From contig CAJJDN010000026.1 of NCBI GenBank assembly GCA_905182985.1, forward strand, positions 28,467 through 58,624: a stretch of DNA of 30,158 nucleotides, in the 5' to 3' direction. The DNA is from Paramecium sonneborni. Taxonomy: Eukaryota > Ciliophora > Oligohymenophorea > Peniculida > Parameciidae. Both the position numbers and the translations under genes were made by a program. The notes below the pieces were generated by a model. The model was given only the letters and a program-made list of their open reading frames with translations. It was not told the origin of the DNA and did not search any database. Of the stretch, positions 1 to 10,541 are shown piece after piece. The number at the start of each line of letters is the position of its first letter. Position 1 is the stretch's first letter.

Positions 1-192
1 TAATGAATTAGAATGTTAATGAAAAATTGAGAAAATTATTAAGAAATCAAAAATGATATTAATTCTATTGAGACGTATTTTGAAATAAAGTTTAAATATT
101 CGAAATAGATATCAGAGTATATTTTAATATTGAATTTGATTTTATTTTTATAATGATATCATATTTTATAATGATAAATTTATACTGCTTAA

Positions 193-1912
193 TCATTAAG
201 GTTTTTTCAAAAATTGGTAATTCAGTTAGGGAGGCTTGTTAATTTAAGCACATTACATCATTTGATTCGAACAAAAATTTTAATATATACCAGGATGCAT
301 CTATTGTTTTTGTTATCCTTAATAATCAAATTATGAATTGAGTCCTTTTTATTGAAAATTATTATTAACCATTTAACACATTTAAGCTCGACCATAATTA
401 AAATACTCTTTTTTTTTAGAAGCTAATAATGCTTATTCTAAATCTTGAATAATGCCTTAACATTAATCTGAAGCAGCTACTTTTTGTTTGCTCTTAATTT
501 GTATCAACATTTCATTAATTAAAGTAAGAGCTTAATCATTTTAATGAGCTTCACAGAGTTATCTTGCAGAATTGATAACATCTGTTCCTTTGACTCTAAA
601 ATATTGGCAATAAACATCAATATCATCTTCATTTTAATTATGTTCTTCATTTTCATTAAGAATAACTAATTCAAGACAATCCTATTTTGAAATCACTTAT
701 TTAGTTTAAGTATCTGTAATTGTAAGTTAAGCTTGTATTAATTTGACATTTCTTTAATTGTCATTAAATTAACAATTAGTTTTAGGTAATTCTAATTCAA
801 ATACATAATCTTTTCTTGTACCACAAGCTATTTAGGGTAGATGAATTTCATATTTATTATCTTTTAAATTCCACATAGTTCCAAATGTTTTTGATATTTT
901 AATATCTTGAAAAGGTGATTAAGATACATATTATAATTAAATTGATATTTATTCACCAACCACTGATATTAATTCACCTAAAGCATCTACAAAAAATTCA
1001 TCTAATAAACTTATTTCCTAAACAAAATAAAAACTTCCATCTTTTAGATTACTAATTTCAGTCATCATTTTTGCGTCATTATCTTTACCAAATCCAAAAG
1101 TATTTAAAGTAAATACATCTTGAATTTAACTAATTTAATTTTAAATATTCATAAAAGCAGAATCATCTTAACCATCTGATAATAAAAATATAGAAGTAAC
1201 AGTATTTCTATATTATCTATCCTTTAATTGTTAGAATGCAATTTTTGTTGCACTTGATATATCAGTACTTCCACAAGCTGCAATTTCTTTGATTTTTTAT
1301 TCAAAATAATTTCTGTTTTCCTCAGATACACATTTTAGAGGTGTTATTCTTTCAGCAGTGCCATTAAAAATAATTAATTATAATCTATCCTTTGATCCTA
1401 AAAAATTAAGTAAAATCAATAATGTCTATCTTACCATCTCAATTTTGTCGCCCATCATACTAGAACTTCTATCAATTAAACAAATCTAATTAGAAATTTT
1501 TATATACCAAATCTACTCCAGCTCTCTAATTCTAATTATCTGCTTCAATATAAGTCTCTTTTGTTTTTAGACTTATCATTGCAGGTATATATTAATTCTT
1601 CATGCTTGAAGACTTTTAAATTTTGTTTAAAGCTTTTAATTCAAATGACAATTCTTTGTTTAAATCATAATTTTTTGCACTCTTTTTAACTTATTCTTTA
1701 ACAGGATCAATGAATTCATCATCTTACATTAGATATCCTTCTGATTTTTTATTCTCTTAATTTGGTTATGCATTTAGTGAGAATTATTTTGGTAGAGCAA
1801 ATTAAGCAAAATTCAATTAATTTACCTAAATCTAATTTTATTATTATTTCTCTTAAATTAGTCTTTATTAGTTGTTTATTTAATCAATCTGGCTTTTGTT
1901 TATTTAATCCAT
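193..1912 (-). CDS. von Willebrand factor A domain protein, 565 aa, one 22-nt intron
   Basis: Starts at the ATG ending at 1912 and stops at TGA 193-195; removing one intron (1486-1507, GTATAT...TTAG) gives an unbroken 565-residue frame rich in TAA/TAG Gln codons. Residues 1-130 are a Gln/Asn-rich leader. The intron falls just before the vWA core, and its removal restores AGVDLICLIDRSSSM. The DRSSS (Asp140) is a DxSxS metal-ion site, followed by conserved pieces such as LLSDGQDD and TFGFGKDNDAKMM. vWA domains bind partners through a divalent metal; ciliates have many such soluble proteins of unknown role. After the vWA domain (to about residue 320) come a probable beta-rich region and a C-terminal region with helical stretches (LINEMLIQIKSKQK) and a Gln-rich tail. 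No signal peptide or membrane segment is evident. Family assignment is firm; cellular role and partner are unknown. Confidence 0.9.
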
Positions 1913-2297
1913 ACTTATTTGTAATTTAAAATAATTTATTAAAATTGCCTATTCATAGATATTTAAATCTTATTTTAAATTCTATTAGATTTATTTAATA
2001 TTAATTCTATTAAATACATTTTTTAATATTTTAAAATTTTAAAAATTAAATTAAATTTTTTTTTCTTAATAAAGATTTTAAAAACCAATTAATTTTTATT
2101 TATATATTTACTATCCAATAAGTACCTCAATAAAATTTGGATAAATATACTCATAATATAAAATTTTTAATTCATTTATTAGTTATTTTTATTTGTTCTT
2201 CATAAATAAATTTTAGACTTCTTTTTCATTAAAAACAATAATGTAATGAATTATTTTTTGATAGTATTCTGTATGATTATAATATTTTCTGTATTAA
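1913..2297. other. AT-rich spacer, no gene seen
   Basis: Very AT-rich sequence upstream of the vWA gene's start, expected to carry its promoter. No open frame with convincing protein composition was found on either strand. Confidence 0.5.
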
Positions 2298-2561
2298 TCA
2301 TCTGCTATTAAATTATTATTCTTAATATTACATCATTTATTATTGAAAATTATTGATTATTGATTCTATAATTTATTAATCTCCTTCAACTAACTTAATT
2401 TTAATTAAATATTCTTGAAATCTTATTAAAAATAGAGTCTTTATTCTATTTAAGTACTCTAAATAATTATTCAATTATATTAAAATTGTCTATTCTCTCA
2501 AAATTTTAATTTCTTTCATCTAATTCTTAGCTTCATCAATCACCCTTATATTCTAATTCAT
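2298..2561 (-). CDS. possible small coiled-coil protein or gene fragment, 87 aa
   Basis: A minus-strand frame from ATG (2559-2561) to TGA (2298-2300) gives 87 residues with a helical, coiled-coil-like composition: EAKNQMKEIKILREQ near the N-terminus and QQIIESIINNFQQQMM near the C-terminus. The frame stays coding-like for about ten codons upstream of the ATG (KYFREIIGS), back to an in-frame TGA. It could therefore be the tail of a broken gene rather than a complete one. No intron was needed. I do not recognise the family. It lies between the vWA gene and the F-box/dynein-stalk gene, all on the minus strand. Confidence 0.3.
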
Positions 2562-3227
2562 ACTTCCAATAATCTCCCTAAAATATTTTTATAAATATCA
2601 TAAATTAATAAAGTAATAGAAATAAAATTTTTAAGTGTAAAAATATAGAACAACGAAAGGAAAGAAACTCAGGGCTTTTGATTAAACTATAACTACTAAT
2701 ATTTAAGATCTTTGAACTGTCTTGATCAATCTAAAATCTATTATTATATAAATTAAGAATTAAATTAAACAGATGATTCCTATGAATAAGTTAAAATAAA
2801 TAGGAAATATATTTATAATAATTGGAAATAATGAAAAATAATTAGTAATAGATCTTTGAATTTTTAAATTTATAAGATTTTAAATAAAGACATGAAGATA
2901 CTTATAAAAAGTTTATTATAATAGAGAGTGATTCATTTTTTGAATTTAGACAATGCAAAAAAAATCTTAAGTATTACATTTTCTTGAATTTTATATAGGA
3001 ATACAAATACCATCACAATATTAATGTATAAAAATTGATACAAAATCATAATAATAATTGAATTTCTATCAGAAATAAAATAAATAAGATTTAATAAATA
3101 GTTGATAAGGTTATTCTCAAATATTTAATACATCTACTATTCATAATTTTAATCTAATATTGTTGCAATTTTGAAATGCAAAAAAGATAATAAATATGAT
3201 ATTTTATATAATACATTTTTATCTATC
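2562..3227. other. AT-rich intergenic sequence
   Basis: Nothing assignable. A slightly more GC-rich piece around 2650-2710 is open in two frames, but neither gives a convincing protein. Confidence 0.4.
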
Positions 3228-4052
3228 TCATTTTGATATTGATTATAATTTTTCAATTAGATTTGACTTTAATTTAATTTATTTCTCCAAATTTAATTTT
3301 TGATTCTTAACAATGTAATATTTAGATTCTCTTATTTCAACAATTGATTATAAATATAGATAAATGCTGTAGCAACTTGATGATATATTCTAAAGTTATT
3401 AAGCTTGAACATTATGGATGGCTTAAAGTAACTTTAATTAGGAATCCGAAATATTATCTATTTCTAATTGTAATAGCTAATTCAATAAGTTTTAACAATC
3501 TTTCAGAATCTTTTAGCAATTTGACCAATTTTCTTAATATTATTTAATATTTGGATCCAAAAGGATACAAATTAATGAAATTACTTTTACTACCATTTCT
3601 GGTGGTCTCGAATACATTCTTATTTCAGCAATTCCTGCTTTATCTAATTAACTCAATCTATCATAGGCATTTTGTCTTGTTATCTATAAGTCTTAATTCA
3701 TTATATCTTGTGAATATTTGTTTTGTATTTCATTTAACTCATTTTCTAAATATTTTGATTAATCATTTAAATGCTTTATTTTTTAATGTAACGATTTAAT
3801 AACACATACATTTGTATATCCATTCACTAATCGAAATCTAAAGCAGGTCTTCAAATCCAAAAACTCTAAGATTAATGCAAAAAGTTCAGGTCTTATCCCT
3901 TAAAGTAAATTTGATTTTGTGTTTTTTGGATTAAGAATATTTTATTGTTTATTGAAGATTTCATCAAATTCTAGAAATAACTTCTTGAGCTTTGATTCTT
4001 AATTCTAGTTTTATGATTCAATATTTTTTAAATCAACTATTAATTTTTACAT
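3228..4052 (-). CDS. F-box-like protein fused to a dynein stalk/microtubule-binding-like domain, 274 aa
   Basis: An uninterrupted 275-codon frame runs from ATG (4050-4052) to TGA (3228-3230), with no intron. Residues 51-85 look like an F-box (RPELFALILEFLDLKTCFRF then RLVNGYTNV). Residues 86-137 form a long helix with coiled-coil character. Residues 138-168 (DKAGIAEIRMYSRPPEMV and VISLICILLDP) match the start of a dynein heavy-chain microtubule-binding domain, normally ADI.E.KS..NPP..V...M.A.C.LL. EIDNISDSQLK and NISSSCYSIYLYLQSIVEI fit its later helices, and residues 241-274 form a second, returning helix. The order helix, binding head, helix is that of a dynein stalk, but no AAA+ motor is present. 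F-boxes usually recruit Skp1-cullin ubiquitin ligases. I infer, without proof, a protein that touches microtubules and ubiquitination. The alternative is a degraded dynein-derived gene, but the clean frame speaks against that. Confidence 0.75.
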
Positions 4053-5023
4053 TATTTTAGTTTATATTAATAATTGATAAAAATAAAAACATCACTAAAA
4101 ATCACTTAAGCAATTATAAACATAATTATATAAATCATTTGAAAATATTATAATAAAAAAATTTATTATTTATTAAAACGATAATTCATTTTATTCAATA
4201 AATATAAATGCTTCACAATTTCATTTTATAACCATATATTGAAATTTCAACTTAGCTCATTTTAATTGCAAATTATGTAGAAACTTTTTAATAAGTTTTT
4301 GGTTGAATTTCTATTAATAACAATAATTATTATAAAGCTTATTACCCTTATTCCATTATTGAACCTAATTTAAACTTTTTCATACCCATATTTTAAATAA
4401 ACAATTCTTAGTGAAATTTAATTTAAGTTGAATTCTAATTGAAAATCCAAAAATAAATTTCGATTTAAGTGAATTATTTTTAAAGTTTTTATATACTCTT
4501 TAAATTTTAAATCAACAATCGAATGTAGAATAATATTCATGTATTACTCATAGATTAATATTAGATTAATTCTTGAATTCTGATCATAATTTTGAAACAT
4601 GGGATATTGAAGAGTTTTATACTTGTTTAGATTAAAAGTAAGTTTAATAAAAGATTAATTATTATTTAAACTATGTACAATTAATATTGGCATCAAACTT
4701 TTGGCTTATAACTTTTTATTAAAGTTTATATCAATTTTAATTAAAGACTATTAGATTAAAAATTTAACTTCCCATCTCAGATATCCACTAATTATTTTCG
4801 TTTTTATTTATAAAACCATCCATTTATTTCAATAGTTATTGGCATTGTTTTATGATAATAAACAAAAAATAGATTTTAGGAAATTATCTTTCATTTTTAT
4901 AAATTATTTTTAATTATCAATTTAAAGAATCATTATAAATAAATTTAGTTATATTTTCAAGTAAACATTATTTTTAAAATTTTTAATTAAGCAGGAATTT
5001 AGTGATAATTTTAATTAAGTTAA
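4053..5023 (+). pseudogene. degraded coding-like region, unidentified (about 4211-4990)
   Basis: The plus strand carries protein-like stretches broken by TGA and frame changes. A frame from ATG 4210 (MLHNFILQPYIEISTQ) reaches a TGA near 4303 and continues as YYKAYYPYSIIEPNLNFF. After a shift near 4410 another frame runs for more than 150 codons without TGA (FDLSELFLKFLYTLQ, then HNFETWDIEEFYTCLDQK). Composition and Gln codon use resemble genes in this window. No family is recognised. It could be a relic of a gene, or one whose introns I failed to place; the ends are approximate. Confidence 0.25.
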
Positions 5024-6097
5024 TCATACTAATAAATCATTATTCAAAATATGTATTTTAATAGGATCTCTTGAATTACTCTATATTTATGATTTATAGT
5101 TCTTTAGAGACAATAAGGTTTCATTTTTATCAACTGCTACATTAATTGAATGAATTAAAGCTGAGTTAGTGCAAGGCTAGGGTTTAACTACATATTGCTT
5201 CATCATACTTCAAATATTTTCTATTGGGTTGAACTGTGAACTCTAAGAAGGAAGAAATTCTATATTATATTCTTAGTTATTAGTTGAGCAACAAGTTTTG
5301 CTCTATGTATATAACAATTATCTAAAATCAAGCAAAATTTATTTTCTTTAAATAAATCCTTTGCAGTTATTATGACTTAATTTAGATATTTGGTACCAGT
5401 TCCAATTACAATTTAATATCTCTGAAATCCTTTGTCTCCTATGCATCCAAATATATTCAATTTTTTATTTATTGACACAAATCATCTATTCTTATCATTG
5501 GTGTTTGTAATTTGCCAACTTTTGATTTTGCTCTTTTCATGACTAAATGCTAATTCATCTATGTAAAGCAACGAGTAGTCTTGCTCTTTCTGTGAAACCC
5601 ATATTAAACAATAATCAAAAATTTGTGTATCTAAATTTACTATTAAATAAATTTCAAAAGAAATATGAGTTTACTTAGCATTTTGAATTTTAAATTCATA
5701 TGTTCAAATAAAAATTCAGATTTAAAATATGTGTTTCTATGTCACCCATTACTTAAAATAATAAGTTTAAATCAGAAATTAATTGCTCCAAACAGATATT
5801 ATAATTTAAATTAGAAAAACTATAAGAACCTGAACTAAATGAGTAAAAATCAACAAACAGGTATTACAACTCGTTTATATTACATTTTTCCTTTATTATT
5901 TAGTTTAATTAAACTCTCAAGTTTATTGGTAGGTAATTCTTTTATTTCTTTTAATTCTTATTCATTTATTACAATTCTTATAATATCACTTAAAGTTTAT
6001 TAATTTTCTCTTCGATTCTTTCTTAAGTTTAATTTTATGAAATAGTATATTTTTTAAATGACCAATTTATCCGATTTATTTTTATTTATAACATCAT
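5024..6097 (-). pseudogene. Tc1/mariner/IS630-type DDE transposase, degraded
   Basis: Minus-strand reading from an ATG at 6095-6097 gives about 133 residues (SQNQTQERIEEKINKLQVIL early, SSGSYSFSNLNYNICLEQL later) to a TGA at 5696-5698. A shifted frame then carries the catalytic part: LLYIDELAFSHEKSKIKSW (first Asp), FGCIGDKGFQRYQIVIGTG, FCLILDNCYIHRAKLVAQL (second Asp), and after another frameshift near 5245 SSQFNPIEN (Glu). The frame ends at TGA 5024-5026. The spacing from second Asp to Glu is about 33-34, as in Tc1/IS630 DDE enzymes. Two in-frame TGA codons (5482-5484 in NR.FVSI and 5210-5212 in IEN I.SMMK) stand where Trp would be expected. With at least two frameshifts and three internal TGA it cannot make an enzyme. 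No terminal inverted repeats or TA duplication were recognised. Confidence 0.8.
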
Positions 6098-6594
6098 TTA
6101 AATATTAATAATTTAATATTAATAATAGATTTTTAACATTGTTAATTGATTTCAAAAGATTTAAGACTAAATCTTATTCTTTATTAAGGTTGAAAAATTA
6201 AAGTAGAAAAAAATAATTTAAAAAATTTTAAATTAGAAACCAAGATCAATAATTATAAGTTGACTAACTAAGCATTAAAATTAAAATGCAAATAAAAAAT
6301 CCATGATGACTAAAATAAAAAATCCAGTAATTAAATTAAGGACTTAAAAATCTAAGTAAAATTTAACTTAATAAATTTTATCCTTTAAAAAATGAACTAG
6401 ACTGATATGAGTTTTGTATGATATAATTTAACAGTCAAGACCTTTTATTTTTCTAGATTTATCATGCATTTTTGTCTGATTAAACTTACATACAACTTTT
6501 AAAATAAAGTTTAAGATATATAAAAAAGAGAATATAAATTTCTAATATTTAGAATTATAATTGAAAATAATTTAATAAATAAAAAAAAATAGGA
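6098..6594. other. AT-rich spacer between transposase relic and GGG-repeat gene
   Basis: No gene seen. It separates two divergent units and should contain the promoter of the downstream plus-strand gene. Confidence 0.5.
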
Positions 6595-8932
6595 ATGGGA
6601 AATATTTGTTCTAATGTATCGAAAAAGGAAATAAAATTCAAGCCGATAATCATTGAAGATATCAGTGATGATAGGAATAGAAAAAGTTAATAATCATTGA
6701 TTGGCAATTTTAATAACATTTAATAATATGAATTTTCATTTAAAGACCCTTCATCATTTAGAACGATAAGATCTAAATTTTAAATAGTATTAATAGAAGA
6801 AAATTAATTCATGTACATCTTTGACGGATAAATTCTAAAAATGTAAAATAATAAATATTAGAAAGAGATTAAGTGGAAAAAATTTCCAAAATACCTGAAT
6901 TTAGTAATAATTTGGAATAAATAAAATACCTTTAATAAATAGAAGATTATGGATCGGATTAATAAAAATATTTTAAATAAGTATCATATTGGTAAGGACA
7001 ACAACTAAACTAAGTTGGTGGATTCTACTCCAAAGATGGGGGAAAATAGGGCTTGTGGAAAGAAACATTCAAAAATTTTAAGATGTAATTTAAATTATTA
7101 TGTTTAATTAATAAAAATAGCAAAGCTTTAGTTTATTTTTTTGGTGAATATCTAAATAATTAAAAAATTGGAAAATGGAGATATATCTATAAAAATTAGA
7201 AGATGTAAAAATAAAATATACTAGAAGTGGTGGTGGATTTTACAATTAATTAGGCTAAGCAACTGGTAAATGGATTGAATTGAGTGATAGATTTTGTTAG
7301 TATTTATATTTCATCATTAATGATTAGAGAGAGTGAGATATTGTATTAGGGTTATTATAATAATGGGTAAAAAGTCAGTAAATGGAGTATATTATTTAGA
7401 AGCGAATTTGAGGAATAATTTAAAGAAGTGTAAAATAATTTAAAATGACAAAATATTAGAGGAGGGGGATTGTATGATAATACAATATAAGAGACTTCGA
7501 TTAAGATTGGTAAATGGATGGAATTAATTGATGGATTTAATTGTAGATCATAAGTCTTTTATTGTGGTGATTATATAAATGGTATAAAAATTGGTAGATG
7601 GGATATTTATTTGAAAAAAGATAAAAATCATTAGTTAATGTATAAATTTATAATGAAATGTAATGCTAATCGATTTTAAGTGGTGGCGGATTATATTATT
7701 GTTCGATAAAGGTTGGTAAATGGATTGAATTGAGTGATGGATTCTGGAATCAATCTCAAATAACTTATTGTGGTGATTATAAATAAGGTAAAAAAGTTGG
7801 TAAGTGGGATATTTATTGGAAATAAGGTGAAAGCAATAATTAAATGTATATATTTATAAATTAATACATAAAAATTTAAGTGGAGGGGGATCTTATGATG
7901 ATTTGGTTGAAGGTATTTCAGTAAAAATTGGCAAATGGATTGAATTAAGTGATAGTTTTTATAGTAAGGCGTAAGTTATTTTTTCTGGTGATTATAATAA
8001 TGGTCTAAAAATCGGTAAATGGGATATTAGTTGGAAATAAGATGGATAGAATAAATGTACATATATGTAATATGTCATTATAATAAATATCTAATTTATT
8101 AAATAGTGGTGGTGGATAATATGAGAAAATAAAAGAGATTTCAGTTAAGGTTGGTAAATGGATTGAATTGAGTGATTGTTTTTGGAATCAATCTCAGATA
8201 ACTTATTGTGGTGATTATAAAAATAATGGTTAAAAGGTGGGTAGATGGGATACTTATTGGAAATTTGGCGAAAGCAACAATAAGATGTATAATTAAATAT
8301 TATATAAACAAAATTTAGTGGAGGTGGATAATATGATGATTTGGTTGATGGAATTACAGTTAAAATTGGAAATTGGATTGAATTAAGAGATGGATTTTAG
8401 TTAAATCAATAAGTTATTTTTAATGGGGATTATAATTATGGTAGAAAGATTGGTAAATGGGATATTTATTGGAAATAAGTTCTTTAAAGTTTTAAGATGT
8501 AAAATGTTTTGAAATATTAAATAACTTAAATTATAGAGGAGGTGGATCGTATGAAGCTTAGTTGAATTAAAGCTCAATAAAGATCGGGTAATGGACTGAA
8601 TTGAGTAATAATTATTCTTTAGATTCGTAAATCTATAATTGTGGAGTGTATAAAAAAGGTATAAAAATTGGTAAATGGGAGATTCACTAATAATTAAAAC
8701 TAATGTAAGATAATATTTAATTTATATAAAATTCAAACATAGTGGGGGTGGATCATATATTGATGGTATTAAGACTGGAGAATGGATAGAGTTATGTGAT
8801 GGATTTTACAAGAGCGACTATGGTTCAAATGAAATAACTTTTAATGGAAAATATAAAAATGGTCAAAAAATTGGCAAATGGACATAAATTAAATTCAAAA
8901 ATATACATTTGAGCACTTATTATTATAATTGA
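6595..8932 (+). CDS. MGNxCS-type GGG..GKWIEL..GKWDIYW repeat protein, about 658 aa, 11 introns
   Basis: ATG 6595 opens with MGNICSNVSKKE, a typical N-myristoylation (Gly2, Ser6) and palmitoylation (Cys5) signal, so the protein is probably tethered to membrane. TGA is at 8930-8932. Introns placed at 6843-6865, 7085-7120, 7205-7224, 7300-7327, 7430-7459, 7640-7680, 7846-7880, 8067-8106, 8287-8318, 8499-8536 and 8705-8742 leave exactly 659 codons. After an N-terminal region (about 1-155) come a degenerate unit and eight repeats of about 45-60 residues, each GGG.Y....IK.GKWIEL.DGF....Q..Y.GDY..G.K.GKWDIYWK. They resemble MORN-like repeats (G-W rich, beta-hairpin), seen in large families in Paramecium. 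Apart from the introns at 6843, 7085 and 7300, each intron is phase 2 and sits directly before the GGG of a repeat. Function is unknown; structure and family are clear. Confidence 0.9.
7881..8536 (+). repeat. alternating exon repeats within the GGG-repeat gene
   Basis: Repeats alternate: the units beginning at about 7681 and 8107 share FWNQSQITYCGDYK and a GESNN tail. Those beginning at 7881 and 8319 share GGG.YDDLV.GI.VKIG.WIEL and the Q/VIF.GDYN pattern. This suggests duplication of a two-exon block together with its introns. Intron lengths and sequences in the copies have since diverged. Confidence 0.7.
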
Positions 8933-9883
8933 ACATAAATAACATTTTTTAAATTTCGTATTTTAATTTAATAATAAATTTATTAAATGAAAATTATTTA
9001 AAAGGATCTGGAAAAAATGATGGTTAACTATTATTTTATAAAATTTTTAATATAAATAATCATATAACAAAATTATGGTTAAATTTTCTTAATTATTGAA
9101 AGATTAAAAAAGAATCTTTTCATCAATTTTTTTTAGTTATTACTTTCTGATTAAAAATTGAAATCGAAAATAAGGTATTTTTCACTAACAAAAATATAAT
9201 TGAATATATTGAACTCATATTCTATTATTAATTTTATTGGTGATGAATTAAAACATCTGATATTACTTTTCTCGAAAATTTATATGAATATTAAATTTTT
9301 GTTTTTTTTATAATTATTGCTTAGTACAATATATTCACTCTATTTTATAAACTTAACATAGAAATTTTGAATCCAGGCTAACATCAATAGATAATGATTG
9401 AGTAGGAAAAAAGCATTATTTTATAAGAATCTATAAAGATACTAAATAAATAATTTTTACTCTGACTAAATAGGCCATTCAGCATTTGTATACTGAAACT
9501 AAATTATGAAAAAGTGATTGTATTTAAATATTAAATAACACAACCATATCTTTGAATGATATCTTATCATTTTCAATCTTATTAAAATAATATCAATCGC
9601 TCAAGTAAAAATTAACATATTACTGATTTATGAATGCAACAAACTAAGCATAGACTTAACTTAACAATGAAAATGTAATTATTAATATTCATAATCACTA
9701 ATTACAGTAACATTGAATTTGCAATCCTTTTTTTTTGTATAGAGTTCATAGAGCACGATTTGATTTATTGTTCGTTTTAATTGCAAAATTATAAAATTAA
9801 AGGAATTTCTTATTATTTTCATTTTGTTTTAATTTTAAAAATCTAAAACATTTGATTTAAATAATAGATAATGAGTCTTGCAT
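8933..9883. other. AT-rich sequence with weak coding-like traces
   Basis: No intact gene. The minus strand has short protein-like pieces (for example YYFNKIENDKISFKDMVVLF near 9540-9600) interrupted by TGA codons. They may continue the relic at 9884-10310, but cannot be identified. Confidence 0.3.
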
Positions 9884-10310
9884 TCATATAAATCTTAAAT
9901 TAACTATTCCATTATTATTGCATTGTATCTATCTGAAATTAGGATTATCATTAGCATCAGCTGTAAAGATGTAATCAATAGCATTCTTGATTTAATTAAA
10001 GAATAAATTTGAATTGTGTTTTTCAGTAGCATTAGTTCACAAGATTTTAGTTTAAGAGCATATATTTAATTAATTTATTATTAGAAAACTGATTGATTAA
10101 AAACTTTTATCTAATAATATAGTATTACTATTGTTAAGTCAACCATTTGGGTAATTTTAAATTACAATTACAAATTGTTAACCAATCTCTTAATAGATAT
10201 AATTTAATTATCAAAAAATATTTTATGACCATAAACTATTTTGAAGTTTGTTAGCTAATGCTTACACAATTTCTAAAGCTAATTTTATGAATGAATAACA
10301 AGCTAACAGC
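9884..10310 (-). pseudogene. degraded coding-like region, unidentified
   Basis: One minus-strand frame gives protein-like stretches (LNYIYQEIGQQFVIVIQNYP, NNSNTILLDKSFQSISFLI, KNAIDYIFTADANDNPNF) and is broken by TGA at 10211-10213, 10139-10141, 10037-10039 and 9884-9886. Composition (Ala, Asp, Pro, Arg within AT-rich DNA) is better than chance, but the reverse frame is also partly open. It may be the tail of the neighbouring relic at 10.5-11.0 kb. The family is not recognised. Confidence 0.3.
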
Positions 10311-10541
10311 TAAAATATAAAAAAAATAAAATAAATTCATTAAAAAGATAAAAAGTTATTTTTGCCTACTGAATTTGATCATTATTAAAAATTAGTTTAG
10401 ATATTGCTTCCAGGAATTAATAGATGACCGTTGCAATATCTATTTTGGAAATTATAAGAAGAATCAAAATTTTTAAAGATTAATGGCCCATTTAAACTGT
10501 CAATAAACATTTTATTTTAAATTGAAAATTAAACAATTTTC

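Noticed and set aside
2530..2600. 14-3-3-like peptide (GDYWKYELEYKGD) on the minus strand
   Set aside because: Only 13 residues, followed at once by TGA and with no other 14-3-3 motif nearby; the overlapping frame of the 87-residue ORF is more coding-like.
3344..3799. Two plus-strand open frames of 67 and 82 codons
   Set aside because: They lie antisense to the continuous F-box/dynein-stalk gene and have the hydrophobic, Leu/Ile/Asn-rich composition of shadows.
6838..6865. Apparent frameshift in an A-run of the GGG-repeat gene
   Set aside because: A 23-nt intron (6843-6865) restores the frame and gives a better N-terminal sequence, so no error is needed.
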